Shown piece by piece: positions 44,961 through 53,525 of a stretch of 64,000 nucleotides of DNA; within the stretch, counting starts at the first letter, position 1, and the number at the start of each line of letters is the position of its first letter. This DNA is from an uncultured Acidimicrobiales bacterium (GTDB lineage Bacteria > Actinomycetota > Acidimicrobiia > Acidimicrobiales > CATQHL01). The DNA is taken from assembly GCA_958295925.1 (NCBI GenBank), contig CATQHL010000001.1, positions 2,466,780 through 2,530,779 on the forward strand, given 5' to 3'. Made by a program: the position numbers and the translations under genes. The notes below the pieces were generated by a model. That model was not told the origin of the DNA, searched no databases, and saw only the letters and a program-made list of their open reading frames with translations.

Positions 44961-45779
44961 ATGAACGCCCGATCCGACGAGGTGGTGCGCCTCTCACGCC
45001 TGCGAAGGCGCATTGCCGAGCGGCTTGTCAGGGCCAGGCGGACAGCCCCGCACGTCTGGGGGGCCGTTGAAGCCGACTACGAGGCCGTCGACGCCGTGCG
45101 CCGTGCTCACCGGGCGGCCTTCGCTGAGCGGACCGGCGAGAGTCTCACCTACCTGCCGTTCGTGGCCGCCGCCGTGGCCGGGGCGCTGGCGGATCACCCG
45201 ACGGTGAACAGTTCGCTGAGCGCCGACGGCACAACGATGACGCTGCACGGGGAGATCAACCTGGGTATAGCGGTGGACCTTTCAGGCGAGGGCCTGCTGG
45301 TGGTGACCGTGCGCGGCGCCGATGCCCTGCGGGTGCCGCAGTTGGCGGAGCAGATAGGCGACCTCGCCCGCCGCGCCCGTGACAACCGCCTGGGGCGAGA
45401 CGACGTGGTCGGCTCCACCTTCACGATCACCAACCCAGGGGCTTTCGGCTCGCTGCTCTCGGCGCCGATTATCAACCTGCCCAACGTGGCCATCCTCTCC
45501 AGCGACGCCGTGACGAAGCGCTGCGTGGTAGTCACTGGCGCCGACGGTGGCAGAGGTGATGGCGGGGTCTGCGACGATGGCGCGGACATGGCGGAGGTCG
45601 GGGGCGGGGCAGGCGAGAGCGTCACTGGCGGCGGCGGCGACGTCGTGGGGATACGTCGGGTGGGCGCCCTCGGCCTTTCCTGGGATCACCGGGCGTTCGA
45701 CGGGTCGACGGCGATGGCGTTCCTCGCCACAGTGCGGCAAGGCATCGAGCAGAGGGACTGGGGGCGGGAGTTCTCGTGA
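44961..45779 (+). CDS. 2-oxoacid dehydrogenase E2 acyltransferase, catalytic domain only
   Basis: This 272-residue protein is a stand-alone E2 catalytic domain. SRLRRRIAERLVRARRTAPHVWG opens the fold, GEINLGIAVDLSGEGLLVVTVRGAD and FTITNPGAFGS are central, and LSWDHRAFDGSTAMAFL contains the catalytic His and Asp (DHRxxDG). There is no lipoyl or E1/E3-binding domain, unlike normal E2 proteins. A free lipoyl-domain protein is encoded at 52338. A Gly/Asp-rich insert of about 40 residues separates two core strands near residue 195. The stop overlaps the next GTG start. It would transfer the acyl group to CoA. Confidence 0.88.
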   Translation: MNARSDEVVRLSRLRRRIAERLVRARRTAPHVWGAVEADYEAVDAVRRAHRAAFAERTGESLTYLPFVAAAVAGALADHPTVNSSLSADGTTMTLHGEINLGIAVDLSGEGLLVVTVRGADALRVPQLAEQIGDLARRARDNRLGRDDVVGSTFTITNPGAFGSLLSAPIINLPNVAILSSDAVTKRCVVVTGADGGRGDGGVCDDGADMAEVGGGAGESVTGGGGDVVGIRRVGALGLSWDHRAFDGSTAMAFLATVRQGIEQRDWGREFS

Positions 45780-46699
45780 ACGATGACCCCTGGGCAGAGG
45801 GCAGCCAAGCCGTGGTGGACTGCCACCTCCACCTCTGGGACATCGACAATCACCGCTACGACTGGTTGCAGTGCGACCCAATTCTGAACACCTTTCTGGG
45901 CGACTACACCCCGCTGCGCCGCAACTACCTGTTAGGTGACTACCTGGCCGATGCGTTGCGCGAGGGTGTTGGAAAGTCCGTCCACGTCCAGTGCGAGTTC
46001 GACCCCACCAACCCCCCAGGCGAGACGGAGTGGCTGCAGGGCCTGGCCGACGAGCACGGCTTCCCGCACGGCATCGTCGGCTTTGCAGACCTTTCCTCCC
46101 CAAACGCCCAGGAGGTGCTCGAGGCTCACTCACGCTTCGCCAACTTTCGGGGAATCCGTCAGAACTTGAACTTCGAGGCCGGGCGCCCCGACCGTTCGTT
46201 CGCCGAGCGCGGCGACCTGATTTCCGATGCGGCCTGGCGGCGCGGTTTCGCCGTGCTCGCAGCGATGGGGATCTCCTTCGACTTGCAGCTGCTGCCCCAT
46301 CAACTGCTGGACGGCGCGGCGCTGGCCTCCGATTTCCCGGAGACCGCCATCGCCCTCAACCACGTCGGCCTTCCGCTCGACCGCGACGCCGAGGCATGGG
46401 CCATCTGGCGGGAGGGGATGAGTCGTCTGGCGTCCTGTGAGAACGTGTCCGTGAAGCTTTCGGGCTTCGGGATGCTGCCAGGCGGCTGCTCGGTCGACGC
46501 CATCCGCCCGTTGGTGCTCGAGACGATTGAGATGTTCGGGTCAGGGCGCTGCATGTTCGCCAGCAACTTCCCCGTGGACGGCCTCAACGGCAGCTATTCG
46601 GATTTTTTTGCCGCCTTCCGCCTTGTCACCTCAGATTTCAGCGAGTCCGAGCGGGCGTCCCTCTTCGGCGGCACGGCGGCGGGCTTTTACAGGATTTGA
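45776..46699 (+). CDS. Amidohydrolase-2 family hydrolase (lactonase-like)
   Basis: This 307-residue TIM-barrel hydrolase has VDCHLHLWDIDNHRYDWL at the N-terminus (HxH, typical of L-fuconolactonase and dicarboxylate-lactone hydrolases). It continues with FRGIRQNLNFEAG, ALNHVGLPLDRD and a C-terminal ASNFPVDG with the metal-binding Asp region. Members open lactones or decarboxylate ring-fission products, so it may hydrolyse an intermediate of the pathway encoded here. The GTG start is coupled to the E2 stop. Confidence 0.85.
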   Translation: MNDDPWAEGSQAVVDCHLHLWDIDNHRYDWLQCDPILNTFLGDYTPLRRNYLLGDYLADALREGVGKSVHVQCEFDPTNPPGETEWLQGLADEHGFPHGIVGFADLSSPNAQEVLEAHSRFANFRGIRQNLNFEAGRPDRSFAERGDLISDAAWRRGFAVLAAMGISFDLQLLPHQLLDGAALASDFPETAIALNHVGLPLDRDAEAWAIWREGMSRLASCENVSVKLSGFGMLPGGCSVDAIRPLVLETIEMFGSGRCMFASNFPVDGLNGSYSDFFAAFRLVTSDFSESERASLFGGTAAGFYRI

Positions 46700-46715
46700 G
46701 AGGCGGGCTAAGGCG

Positions 46716-47702
46716 ATGGTGAAGCTGAAACTCGGCGTATGCCTCTGGAACCAGGCCGTCGAGTGGGCGGACATGCTGGAGACCGCCAAGATCGTCGACC
46801 GCTGCGGCTACGAGCACCTCTGGACGTGGGATCACCTCCTGTCGATTTATGGCGAGCCCGACCAGGCGGTGTTCGATTCGTGGACTGCGCTTGCGGCCCT
46901 CGCCGTCGCCACCGAGCGGGTGCATATCGGGCCGCTGGTGACTGCCAACACCTTCCGCTCGCCCGCCCACCTGGCCAAGATCGCAGTGACGCTCGATCAC
47001 GTTTCCGGCGGGCGGGCCATCCTGGGAATCGGCGGGGGGTGGTTCGAGCGCGAGCACCGAGCTCACGGAATTGAGTTCGGGAGCGGTTTCGGGGAGCGTC
47101 TCGATCGCCTTGATGAGGCCGTCGGCCTCATCAAGGCCCTGTTCCGGGGTGAGACCGTCGTCGCCGCCGGCGGGTACTACCCTGTGGAGTCCCTAAGCCA
47201 CTCGCCGCTGCCGGTGCGCGGCGACATTCCGGTGCTCATCGGAGGGCGCGGCAAGCGCAAGACCCTTCGCACGACCGCCCGCTACGCGCAGATCTGGAAC
47301 GCCTACGGTACGCCTGAGGAGCTTCTCGAACACGACGAGGTGCTTCGCCGCCACTGCGACGAGGTCGGGCGCGACCACACCGAGATCGAGCGGTCGGTGC
47401 AGACCAAGCTGGTGGTGCGAGACACGCTCAAGGCCGCCGAGGACGACTACAACAGGATGATGGAGGCGAACAAGACCATCTGGATCCGCGGCGGCAGCCG
47501 GGCCGAGCCCGACATGGCCAGCCGGAAGGTGTTTCCCGACCCGGACTCGGCGGTCTGGCTGGGGACGCCCGAGCAGATGGCGGAGCGCATCGCCTCTTAC
47601 ATGGACGTCGGCTTCGGGACGGTCATAGTTGAGGTGCCAGCGCCGTATGACCGCGAGAGCATCGAGCGGCTCATAGGCGAGGTGGCGCCGATGCTGTCAT
47701 GA
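46716..47702 (+). CDS. LLM-class F420-dependent oxidoreductase
   Basis: This 328-residue protein has LKLGVCLWNQAVEWADMLE, HLWTWDHLLSIYGEP, VHIGPLVTANTFRSPAHLAKIAVTLDHVSGGRAILGIGGGWFEREH and VLIGGRGKRKTLR, all classic LLM blocks. The ATG at 46716 follows the previous stop by 16 nt; the longer frame upstream is a shadow of the hydrolase gene. It would reduce or oxygenate an intermediate with F420 or FMN. Confidence 0.9.
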   Translation: MVKLKLGVCLWNQAVEWADMLETAKIVDRCGYEHLWTWDHLLSIYGEPDQAVFDSWTALAALAVATERVHIGPLVTANTFRSPAHLAKIAVTLDHVSGGRAILGIGGGWFEREHRAHGIEFGSGFGERLDRLDEAVGLIKALFRGETVVAAGGYYPVESLSHSPLPVRGDIPVLIGGRGKRKTLRTTARYAQIWNAYGTPEELLEHDEVLRRHCDEVGRDHTEIERSVQTKLVVRDTLKAAEDDYNRMMEANKTIWIRGGSRAEPDMASRKVFPDPDSAVWLGTPEQMAERIASYMDVGFGTVIVEVPAPYDRESIERLIGEVAPMLS

Positions 47703-48721
47703 ACGCAGATGATTCCGGCGGCGCTCATGACGTCCCACTTGTTGTCGCCACCGGGTCGGTTCACGAGTGCGCCCAGCGCATTCTGGAGGGCGCGGCCCGG
47801 GTCGTTCTGGCCGAGGACGAGGCCCTCTTCAAGCGGCTCGCCCCCGAGGCGGTCGGCTTCATAGTGCGCGGCGACACCCGGCTCGACTGCGGGACGATCC
47901 ATGCCGCAGCACGCCTGAAGGTGATCGGACGCAGCGGCATCGGCGTCGACAACGTTGACCTCACAGCAGCCACCGCTCGCGGCATCCCCGTGATAGTCAC
48001 CCCGAACGTGGGCGTGGACGCCGTGGCGGAGGGGACGTTCGCCATGCTCCTCACGCTCGTCAAACGGCTGAGGGAGCTCGACTCCCTGACGCGGGCAGGT
48101 CGCTGGCGTGAACGCAACTCCGTCCTGCCGGGCGACCTGGCCGGCTGCGTGCTGGGCGCAGTGGGGATGGGGCGCATCGGACGGCGAGTGGTGGAGCTGG
48201 GCAGGGCTTTCGGCATGAGCGTGCTGGTGGCCGACCCGTTTCTGGCTGCGGGGGAGATTGAGGAGTCGGGCGCAGAGGCGGTCTCGCTCGGCGGGCTCTT
48301 TGCCCGCTCCGACCACATAACGCTTCACGCGCCGCTTCTGCCTTCCACGCGTGGGATGATCACCGCCGAACTGCTGGCGTCGGCCGGGCCGGGGGCTGTG
48401 CTCGTGAACCTCGCCCGGGGCGGGCTGATCGAGTCTTACGAAGCGCTGGCGTCTGCGCTGGCGTCAGGCGCCCTGGCAGCGGTTGGGCTGGACGTCTTCG
48501 AGCCGGAGCCGCCCGACCTCACCCATCCGCTCTTCGAGCACCCACGCGTGCTGCTCTCGCCCCACGCCCTTGGCCAAACAGTCAAGTCGCGCGAAGCCAT
48601 CTTCACCGCCATGAGCCGGGACATGCGGGCTGTCCTGGAGGGGGGCAGGCCGAAGTCGCTGGCCAACCCTGAGATATACGCCAACCCGGGGTCGGGCGCC
48701 GGCACAGGGGTCGGGCGGTGA
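47699..48721 (+). CDS. D-2-hydroxyacid dehydrogenase (SerA-like)
   Basis: This 340-residue protein has the family order. A split catalytic domain contains GRSGIGVDNVDLTAATARGIPV. The NAD-binding fold is GAVGMGRIGRRVVELGRAFGMSVLVADPF. Active-site Arg sits in VNLARGGLIE and His in LSPHALGQT. It starts with an ATGA overlap. It would interconvert a 2-hydroxyacid and a 2-oxoacid, which could supply the substrate of the E1 components encoded downstream. Confidence 0.9.
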   Translation: MNADDSGGAHDVPLVVATGSVHECAQRILEGAARVVLAEDEALFKRLAPEAVGFIVRGDTRLDCGTIHAAARLKVIGRSGIGVDNVDLTAATARGIPVIVTPNVGVDAVAEGTFAMLLTLVKRLRELDSLTRAGRWRERNSVLPGDLAGCVLGAVGMGRIGRRVVELGRAFGMSVLVADPFLAAGEIEESGAEAVSLGGLFARSDHITLHAPLLPSTRGMITAELLASAGPGAVLVNLARGGLIESYEALASALASGALAAVGLDVFEPEPPDLTHPLFEHPRVLLSPHALGQTVKSREAIFTAMSRDMRAVLEGGRPKSLANPEIYANPGSGAGTGVGR

Positions 48722-49461
48722 GGCTTGCGGGCCTCAGCACTGTCGTGACCGGCAGCGGGAGCGGCCTGGGGGCGGCTGTGGCTGAGCTTTTTGCTGCCGA
48801 GGGGGCGCTGGTGACCATCGGCGACATAAACGTTGAGGCCGCCGAGTCTGTGGCCCACAGCATCATCGAAGCCGGCGGGCGCGCCGTTGCGACATTTGCC
48901 GACATTTCCTCTTCGGAAGGTGCGAGCGGCCTCATCCACACTGCTGTTGAGCGGTTCGGCGGCTTGGACGTGCTGGTCAACAACGCCGGCGTGGCCAGCG
49001 CCGGGGGAGTGACAGAGGTCGTGGAGGATGACTGGGACAGGGTCATGGACGTCAATCTGAAGGGCGCCTACCTGTGCTCGCGGGCCGCCATCCCGCATCT
49101 GAGGCGCGCCGGCGGCGGGGCGATCGTCTGCGTCTCGTCGGCCTCCGGCGTAATCGGCCAGCGGGGGCAGGTGGCCTACAACGTCTCCAAGCACGGCGTT
49201 ATCGGGCTTGTGCGCTGCATGGCGCTGGATCACGCAGAGGACGGAATCCGGGTGAACGCCGTGTGCCCCGGCGTGATGCGTACTCCGATGCTCGACGCCC
49301 TGAGCGAGGAGCAACTGGCCGACCTCCGGGCGATGCACCCGATGGGCCGGATGGCTGAGCCGTCGGAGGTTGCAAGGCTTGTGCTGCATCTAGCGTGCGA
49401 GGAGTCGTCGTTTACCACCGGGGCGGTCTTTCTCTGTGACGGTGGCCTGACCGCTGGCTGA
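48718..49461 (+). CDS. Short-chain dehydrogenase/reductase
   Basis: This 247-residue classical SDR has TGSGSGLG, GDIN (acidic residue, NAD preference), VNNAG, VSSASG with the catalytic Ser and YNVSK (YxxxK). The C-terminus GAVFLCDGGLTAG is normal for the family. GTG start coupled to the previous gene. The final codons are the first copy of a short tandem repeat that continues into non-coding DNA. Confidence 0.9.
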   Translation: MRLAGLSTVVTGSGSGLGAAVAELFAAEGALVTIGDINVEAAESVAHSIIEAGGRAVATFADISSSEGASGLIHTAVERFGGLDVLVNNAGVASAGGVTEVVEDDWDRVMDVNLKGAYLCSRAAIPHLRRAGGGAIVCVSSASGVIGQRGQVAYNVSKHGVIGLVRCMALDHAEDGIRVNAVCPGVMRTPMLDALSEEQLADLRAMHPMGRMAEPSEVARLVLHLACEESSFTTGAVFLCDGGLTAG

Positions 49462-49554
49462 CTGCCGGATTGGGTGCCTGGCTGACTGCCGGATCGGGAG
49501 GCCTGACCGCTGGCTGACTGCAGGATCGGCGGTGGCCTGACTGCCAGATCGGGA
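49444..49554. repeat. Degenerate tandem repeats continuing from the SDR gene end
   Basis: Units of about 24-34 bp built on GGCCTGACCGCTGGCTGACTGC and CCGGATCGGGA recur four times. The first unit overlaps the last codons and stop of the SDR gene. The rest of the gap to 49759 holds no gene that I can see. Confidence 0.6.
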
Positions 49555-49759
49555 GTGTCTCTGGAGGTGCTCGTGTCCCTTGGATGTGCCCGCCCATTTA
49601 TCCCCGTTGCCAATTCGTCGACCCCGAGCCCCTCATTCCGTCGCCCCCCAACCCCTCGACCCAAGCCCCCAATTTGACACTATTCACCCGACTTAGTAGC
49701 CTTTCGAGATTAGTTTGGCGCTTCGAAACCGAAGCGAATCGAGAAATCCGGGAGTGGAG

Positions 49760-50209
49760 ATGAATGTCAAGACATTCGATCACGTGGCGGTCACGGTAAG
49801 CGACACCGAGCGGGCACTGGAGTTTTACGTGGGCAAGCTAGGCCTTGCCCTCGCTGAGAACCACCAGTTGGAGGGCGACAAAGTGGACGAGGCGAACGGC
49901 TTGATGGGCGCCCGGGCGCAGTCCACAAGGCTGCGGGCGCCGGAGAGCCCCGAGGTGCTCATCGACCTCCTGGAGTACTACGAACCTGAAGGTCGGACGC
50001 ACATCACGCCGATGGGCTCGGTCGGCTCCTGCCACTTCGCGCTGGTGGTCGACGACCTGCCAGGGGCCGTCGAGGAACTTCAGGGCAAGGGCGTGGAGTT
50101 CATCTCCGGCCCGGTCAACTTCGAGCTCACCGAGGGTTCTGTAAGCGTGTGCTTCTGCATGGATCCCGACGGCAACTACGTCGAACTCATGGAGGAGTAC
50201 GACCACTAG
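49760..50209 (+). CDS. VOC-family (glyoxalase/bleomycin-resistance fold) protein
   Basis: This 149-residue protein has two beta-alpha-beta-beta-beta modules. Module 1 begins FDHVAVTVSDTERALEFYVGKLGL; module 2 has SCHFALVVDDLPGAVEELQGKGVEF and ends CFCMDPDGNYVELMEEY with a metal-ligand Glu. His in FDHVAV and Glu in VELME fit the metal site of this superfamily. ATG at 49760 has GGGAG 5 nt upstream; the longer frame to 49715 is less likely. Could be a lyase, dioxygenase or epimerase in the cluster. Confidence 0.85.
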   Translation: MNVKTFDHVAVTVSDTERALEFYVGKLGLALAENHQLEGDKVDEANGLMGARAQSTRLRAPESPEVLIDLLEYYEPEGRTHITPMGSVGSCHFALVVDDLPGAVEELQGKGVEFISGPVNFELTEGSVSVCFCMDPDGNYVELMEEYDH

Positions 50210-50267
50210 CCGCACCGGGTCTCCCCCCGGTTCCTGCCCAATTGAGCCTGTTGTCCGTTCGCCCTGA

Positions 50268-50329
50268 CTGTCGGCGCTGAGGAGCACTGTCGGCGCTGAG
50301 GAGCACGGAAATGGTCGGCGCTGAGGGGC
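50268..50329. repeat. Tandem repeat overlapping the E1 alpha start
   Basis: Two identical 19-bp units (50268-50286 and 50287-50305, CTGTCGGCGCTGAGGAGCA) are followed by a third partial copy at 50313-50329. The third copy contains the first codons of the E1 alpha gene. The GAGGAG in unit 2 serves as its Shine-Dalgarno. Confidence 0.75.
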
Positions 50330-51315
50330 GCGTGGCGTCCGCTATCGCACCGGGCCCCGACGTCCTGGTCTCGTGGCTGGAAAAGATGATCGAAATTCGC
50401 CTCGCGGAGGACAAGGTGATGGAGATTTACATGCAGGGGCTTGTTCCGGGCACCGTTCACCTCTGCCAGGGAATGGAGGGCACCTCGGTGGGCGCGTGCG
50501 GGGCGTTGACACCCGATGACTGGGTGGTTTGCACTTACCGTGGGCATCATCACGCCCTCAGCAGGGGTGTCGACCTGGTGGGGTTCTTCGCCGAGATAAT
50601 GGGACGGGAGAACGGCGTGTGCGGCGGGATGGGCGGCTCCAGCCACATCGTCGACCGCTCCCTGGGGATGCTGGGCTCACCGGCGATAATCGGGGCGGGC
50701 ATCCCAGTAGCGACAGGGGCAGGCCTCTCGGCCAAGCTGAGGGGCGAGCAGCGGGTGGCCGTGGGGTTCTTCGGCGACGGGGCATGCAACATCGGCACAT
50801 TTCACGAGGCGCTGAACATGGCGCAGCTCTGGCGCTCGCAGGTCGTGTTCGTCGTCGAGAACAACCAGTACGGCGAGTACACGCCATACAGGGATTCGAC
50901 TGCCCTGGCCGACGGCGGCAACATCGCAGATCGGGCCGGGGCATACGGGATGGCTTCGGCGGTCGTGGACGGGCAGGACGCCCGAGCGGTCTACGAGGCT
51001 GTCTCCTTGGCGCGTGCGCGTGCGCTGGCGGGGGAGGGGCCGACGCTGATCGAGGCGCAGACCTACCGCTACAGGGGGCACTCCCGCACCGACCCCGGGG
51101 CGTATCGCCCTCCAGGGGAGTTGGACGCATGGAAGCAGCGTGACCCCATTGGCATTCTGGGGGACTTTCTTATTACGGAGGGCGCTCTGGCCGCCTCTGG
51201 GCTTGAGACGATGTGGGAGAGGACGCAGGTTGCCGTTGACGAAGCCGCAGATGTTGCCGCCGAGGGCGGCTGGCCGACGATTCAGCAGGCCGAGGGGTTC
51301 GTCTATGCCGAGTGA
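50311..51315 (+). CDS. Thiamine diphosphate-dependent dehydrogenase E1 component, alpha subunit
   Basis: This 334-residue protein has the thiamine diphosphate motif GDGACNIGTFHEALNMAQLWRSQVVFVVENNQYGEYTP, with GDG...N intact. RGHHHALSRGVDL, GGMGGSSH and YRYRGHSRTDPGAYR are typical of acetoin/pyruvate-type E1 alpha. The ATG is set by GAGGAG 7 nt upstream, although GTG 50332 is possible. It overlaps the beta gene by 11 nt. With E1 beta it decarboxylates a 2-oxoacid or acetoin-like compound. Confidence 0.93.
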   Translation: MVGAEGRVASAIAPGPDVLVSWLEKMIEIRLAEDKVMEIYMQGLVPGTVHLCQGMEGTSVGACGALTPDDWVVCTYRGHHHALSRGVDLVGFFAEIMGRENGVCGGMGGSSHIVDRSLGMLGSPAIIGAGIPVATGAGLSAKLRGEQRVAVGFFGDGACNIGTFHEALNMAQLWRSQVVFVVENNQYGEYTPYRDSTALADGGNIADRAGAYGMASAVVDGQDARAVYEAVSLARARALAGEGPTLIEAQTYRYRGHSRTDPGAYRPPGELDAWKQRDPIGILGDFLITEGALAASGLETMWERTQVAVDEAADVAAEGGWPTIQQAEGFVYAE

Positions 51316-52297
51316 AGCCGCTGTCGTAACCTACCGGGAGGCCATACGGCTGGCCCTGGACGACGCCATGGCCGCCGATGGCTCCGTCGTGCTGCTGGGG
51401 GAGGACATAGCCAAGGCGGGTGGCCCGTTCAAGACCACTGCCGGCCTATACGAGAAATACGGCGCCGGGCGGGTATTCGACACCCCGATTGCCGAGAACG
51501 GCTTCTGCGGCATTGCGCTGGGGATGGCGCTGACGGGGCTGCGGCCAGTGGTGGAGATAATGTTCAGCGATTTTCTACCGACGGCGTTCGACGCCATAGC
51601 GATGGAGATCCCCCGCTGGAGGTTCATGTCGGGCGGGCAACTCTCGGCGCCGGTAACGGTGCGCGCCAGCGGAGGGGCGGGCGGAAGATTCGGCGCACAG
51701 ACCTCCAGCACCGCCGAGTCGTGGTTCTTGCAGTTCGTCGGGCTGCAGGTGGCCGTGGCCGGGTCTCCCCAGGGCGCCTACGACCTGTTGAGTGTGGCGA
51801 TCGCCTCCAACAACCCGACAGTGGTGTTCGACCACAAGGCTCTGCACAACACGAAAGGGGAGCTGTTGCGGCGTGGAGTCGAGTCGATGTCGCCGCCAGG
51901 CAAGGCCGCCGTGGTGCGTTCAGGTGGGGATGTGACAGTGGTGGCGTCTCTTCAGATGCTCCGCCGGGCGCTGGAGGCGGCGTCTGCGCTTGAGGATTCC
52001 GAAGGCATCTCCGCTGAGGTGATAGACATCCGCTGGCTGCGACCGCTGGACTTTGAGACGGTGAGCAAGAGCGTGGCGAAGACCGGCCGGCTGGTTGTGG
52101 TCGAGGAGCAGTATCACGACGGCGGGTGGGGCGCCTCGCTGATTTCCCGGCTGACGACCGAGGGGTTTGCGTGGGGGTCTCCGCCGATCGCGGTGAGCAT
52201 GCCCGAGCTGCTGATATCTCATAGCCCGCCCCTGGAGGATTTCATGATTCCCAGCGTCGAGCGCATCACCTCTGCTGTGCGTGCGGCTGCGGGTTGA
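51305..52297 (+). CDS. Thiamine diphosphate-dependent dehydrogenase E1 component, beta subunit
   Basis: The start is ATG 51305 (MPSEAAVVTYREAIRLALDDAM); the longer frame from 51140 is a shadow of the alpha gene. The 330-residue protein has VVLLGEDIAKAGGPFKTTAGL, DTPIAENGFCGIALGMALTGLRPVVEIMFSDF and IDIRWLRPLDFETV, standard for E1 beta (transketolase pyrimidine and C-terminal domains). It forms the alpha2-beta2 E1. Confidence 0.94.
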   Translation: MPSEAAVVTYREAIRLALDDAMAADGSVVLLGEDIAKAGGPFKTTAGLYEKYGAGRVFDTPIAENGFCGIALGMALTGLRPVVEIMFSDFLPTAFDAIAMEIPRWRFMSGGQLSAPVTVRASGGAGGRFGAQTSSTAESWFLQFVGLQVAVAGSPQGAYDLLSVAIASNNPTVVFDHKALHNTKGELLRRGVESMSPPGKAAVVRSGGDVTVVASLQMLRRALEAASALEDSEGISAEVIDIRWLRPLDFETVSKSVAKTGRLVVVEEQYHDGGWGASLISRLTTEGFAWGSPPIAVSMPELLISHSPPLEDFMIPSVERITSAVRAAAG

Positions 52298-52337
52298 GCA
52301 GTTTGCGGCGCATTCAAGGGGAGCGGTCGATTAGCTA

Positions 52338-52577
52338 ATGCGCATTCCTATCCATATGCCCAAGCTGGGCTATGACATGGAGGAGGGGCGGATCGAGTCG
52401 TGGCTGGTGGCAGTTGGCGACGAGGTAAAGAGGGGCCAGCCGATTGCAGAGATTGAGACCGACAAGATTGTGATTGAGATGGAGTCGCTGGCTGGTGGGG
52501 TTCTGGCGGAAATAGTTGTTGAGCCAAGCGAAGATCTAATCGATGTCGGAACGGTGATCGGCTACCTGGAAGGGTGA
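52338..52577 (+). CDS. Free-standing lipoyl-domain protein
   Basis: This 79-residue protein is one complete lipoyl/biotinyl domain and nothing else. MPKLGYDMEEGRIESWLVAVGDEVKRGQPIAEIETDKIVIEMES carries the lipoylation Lys in ETDK. The next half ends VEPSEDLIDVGTVIGYLEG. It is 40 nt after E1 beta. Because the E2 gene at 44961 lacks a lipoyl domain, this protein is probably the mobile swinging arm of the complex. An E3 gene is not in the window. Confidence 0.92.
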   Translation: MRIPIHMPKLGYDMEEGRIESWLVAVGDEVKRGQPIAEIETDKIVIEMESLAGGVLAEIVVEPSEDLIDVGTVIGYLEG

Positions 52578-52718
52578 TCAGCCCGGCAGGTAGACCTGTC
52601 GCCTTCAATGTGATCTGTCCGGCAGGCAGTTTTGTCGCCTGGATGCAGGCTGAGTGATCCGTTGCCTGTTTGCCGGCAGTTGATCTACCTGGTTGCCGGC
52701 AGTCGGCCAAGTCCGGGT
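52578..52718. other. Intergenic gap with short degenerate repeats
   Basis: This 141-nt gap contains recurring GCCGGCAG, CCGGCAGG and CTGTCGCC motifs and no open frame I would call. It lies between the lipoyl gene and a convergent gene. Confidence 0.4.
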
Positions 52719-53525
52719 TCAGCCGAGCCGGAGAAACTCGCAATCCCCATCATCCGAGGCAATCGTCTGCCCGACCGCCACCTCATCTTCGGAACGGGTT
52801 TCCAGCGAGGAAGTCCAGTTGGTTAAATTCAGCAGAGACTGAAGCCAGGCGGTCATGAACATGTAAGGGTTTGTGTCAACTTCGAAGTTGCACGTGATTA
52901 TTCCGAGTTGAGGAAAGGTGTATGACAACTTGTTGAATGACACGCCTTCACATGACTCAGGAGCGTCAAAGTCTTCTATCCAGTTCCCCCCAATGGCCGA
53001 AACAAGGGGTGCGCACATGGAGGGCAGGTTGCTGCATTGTCCAAGCGTGACGTCGGGGTAGGGGTTTTCGTCCTCAAGTGATGCGACACAGGCACCGTCC
53101 ATAAACAGGGTGAGTTCCGCGCTGACGATTGCTGGATCCGTGGATGACGAGGGGTCGCTGGACTCGTCCCCATCGCCGGACTCTTCCCTGTCGCTGGACT
53201 CCTCGGCATTGCTGGATTCGCCGTCGTCGCTGGACTCGCCGTCGCCGCTTTCGCCATCTTCGGATTCCTCGTCTTCGCTATCTTCTTCGCCATCGCCGGA
53301 TGCGGCCGAATCGTCCCCGTTCTCGCTGTCTGCCGTATCGTCCTCCGAATCCTCGGCCTCAGACCGGGCTTCCTCGAGCAACTTGAGGGCGGCTGCCTCG
53401 ATCTCAGCATCCTCCGTCGTTTCCTCGCCGTCGCCACCGAGATCGAACCAGCTAAAATTCGCGTTGAGGGCGAACACGAGCGCGACAACTGCGATTAGGG
53501 TGGAAATGACTTCTATCGGTCTCAT
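52719..53525 (-). CDS. Unrecognised membrane-anchored acidic protein
   Basis: I do not recognise this 268-residue protein. One N-terminal hydrophobic segment (VISTLIAVVALVFALNANFSWF) is followed by about 90 residues made largely of Asp, Glu, Ser and Gly (for example SEDEESEDGESGDGESSDD). A 130-residue C-terminal domain follows, with five or six Cys (GACVASL, GQCSNLPSMCAPL, PESCEGV, ITCNFEV, GDCEFL). It is probably exported, with the Cys forming disulphides. It faces the lipoyl gene convergently and flanks the AT-rich region before the CRISPR array. No function is proposed. Confidence 0.7.
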   Translation of the reverse strand: MRPIEVISTLIAVVALVFALNANFSWFDLGGDGEETTEDAEIEAAALKLLEEARSEAEDSEDDTADSENGDDSAASGDGEEDSEDEESEDGESGDGESSDDGESSNAEESSDREESGDGDESSDPSSSTDPAIVSAELTLFMDGACVASLEDENPYPDVTLGQCSNLPSMCAPLVSAIGGNWIEDFDAPESCEGVSFNKLSYTFPQLGIITCNFEVDTNPYMFMTAWLQSLLNLTNWTSSLETRSEDEVAVGQTIASDDGDCEFLRLG

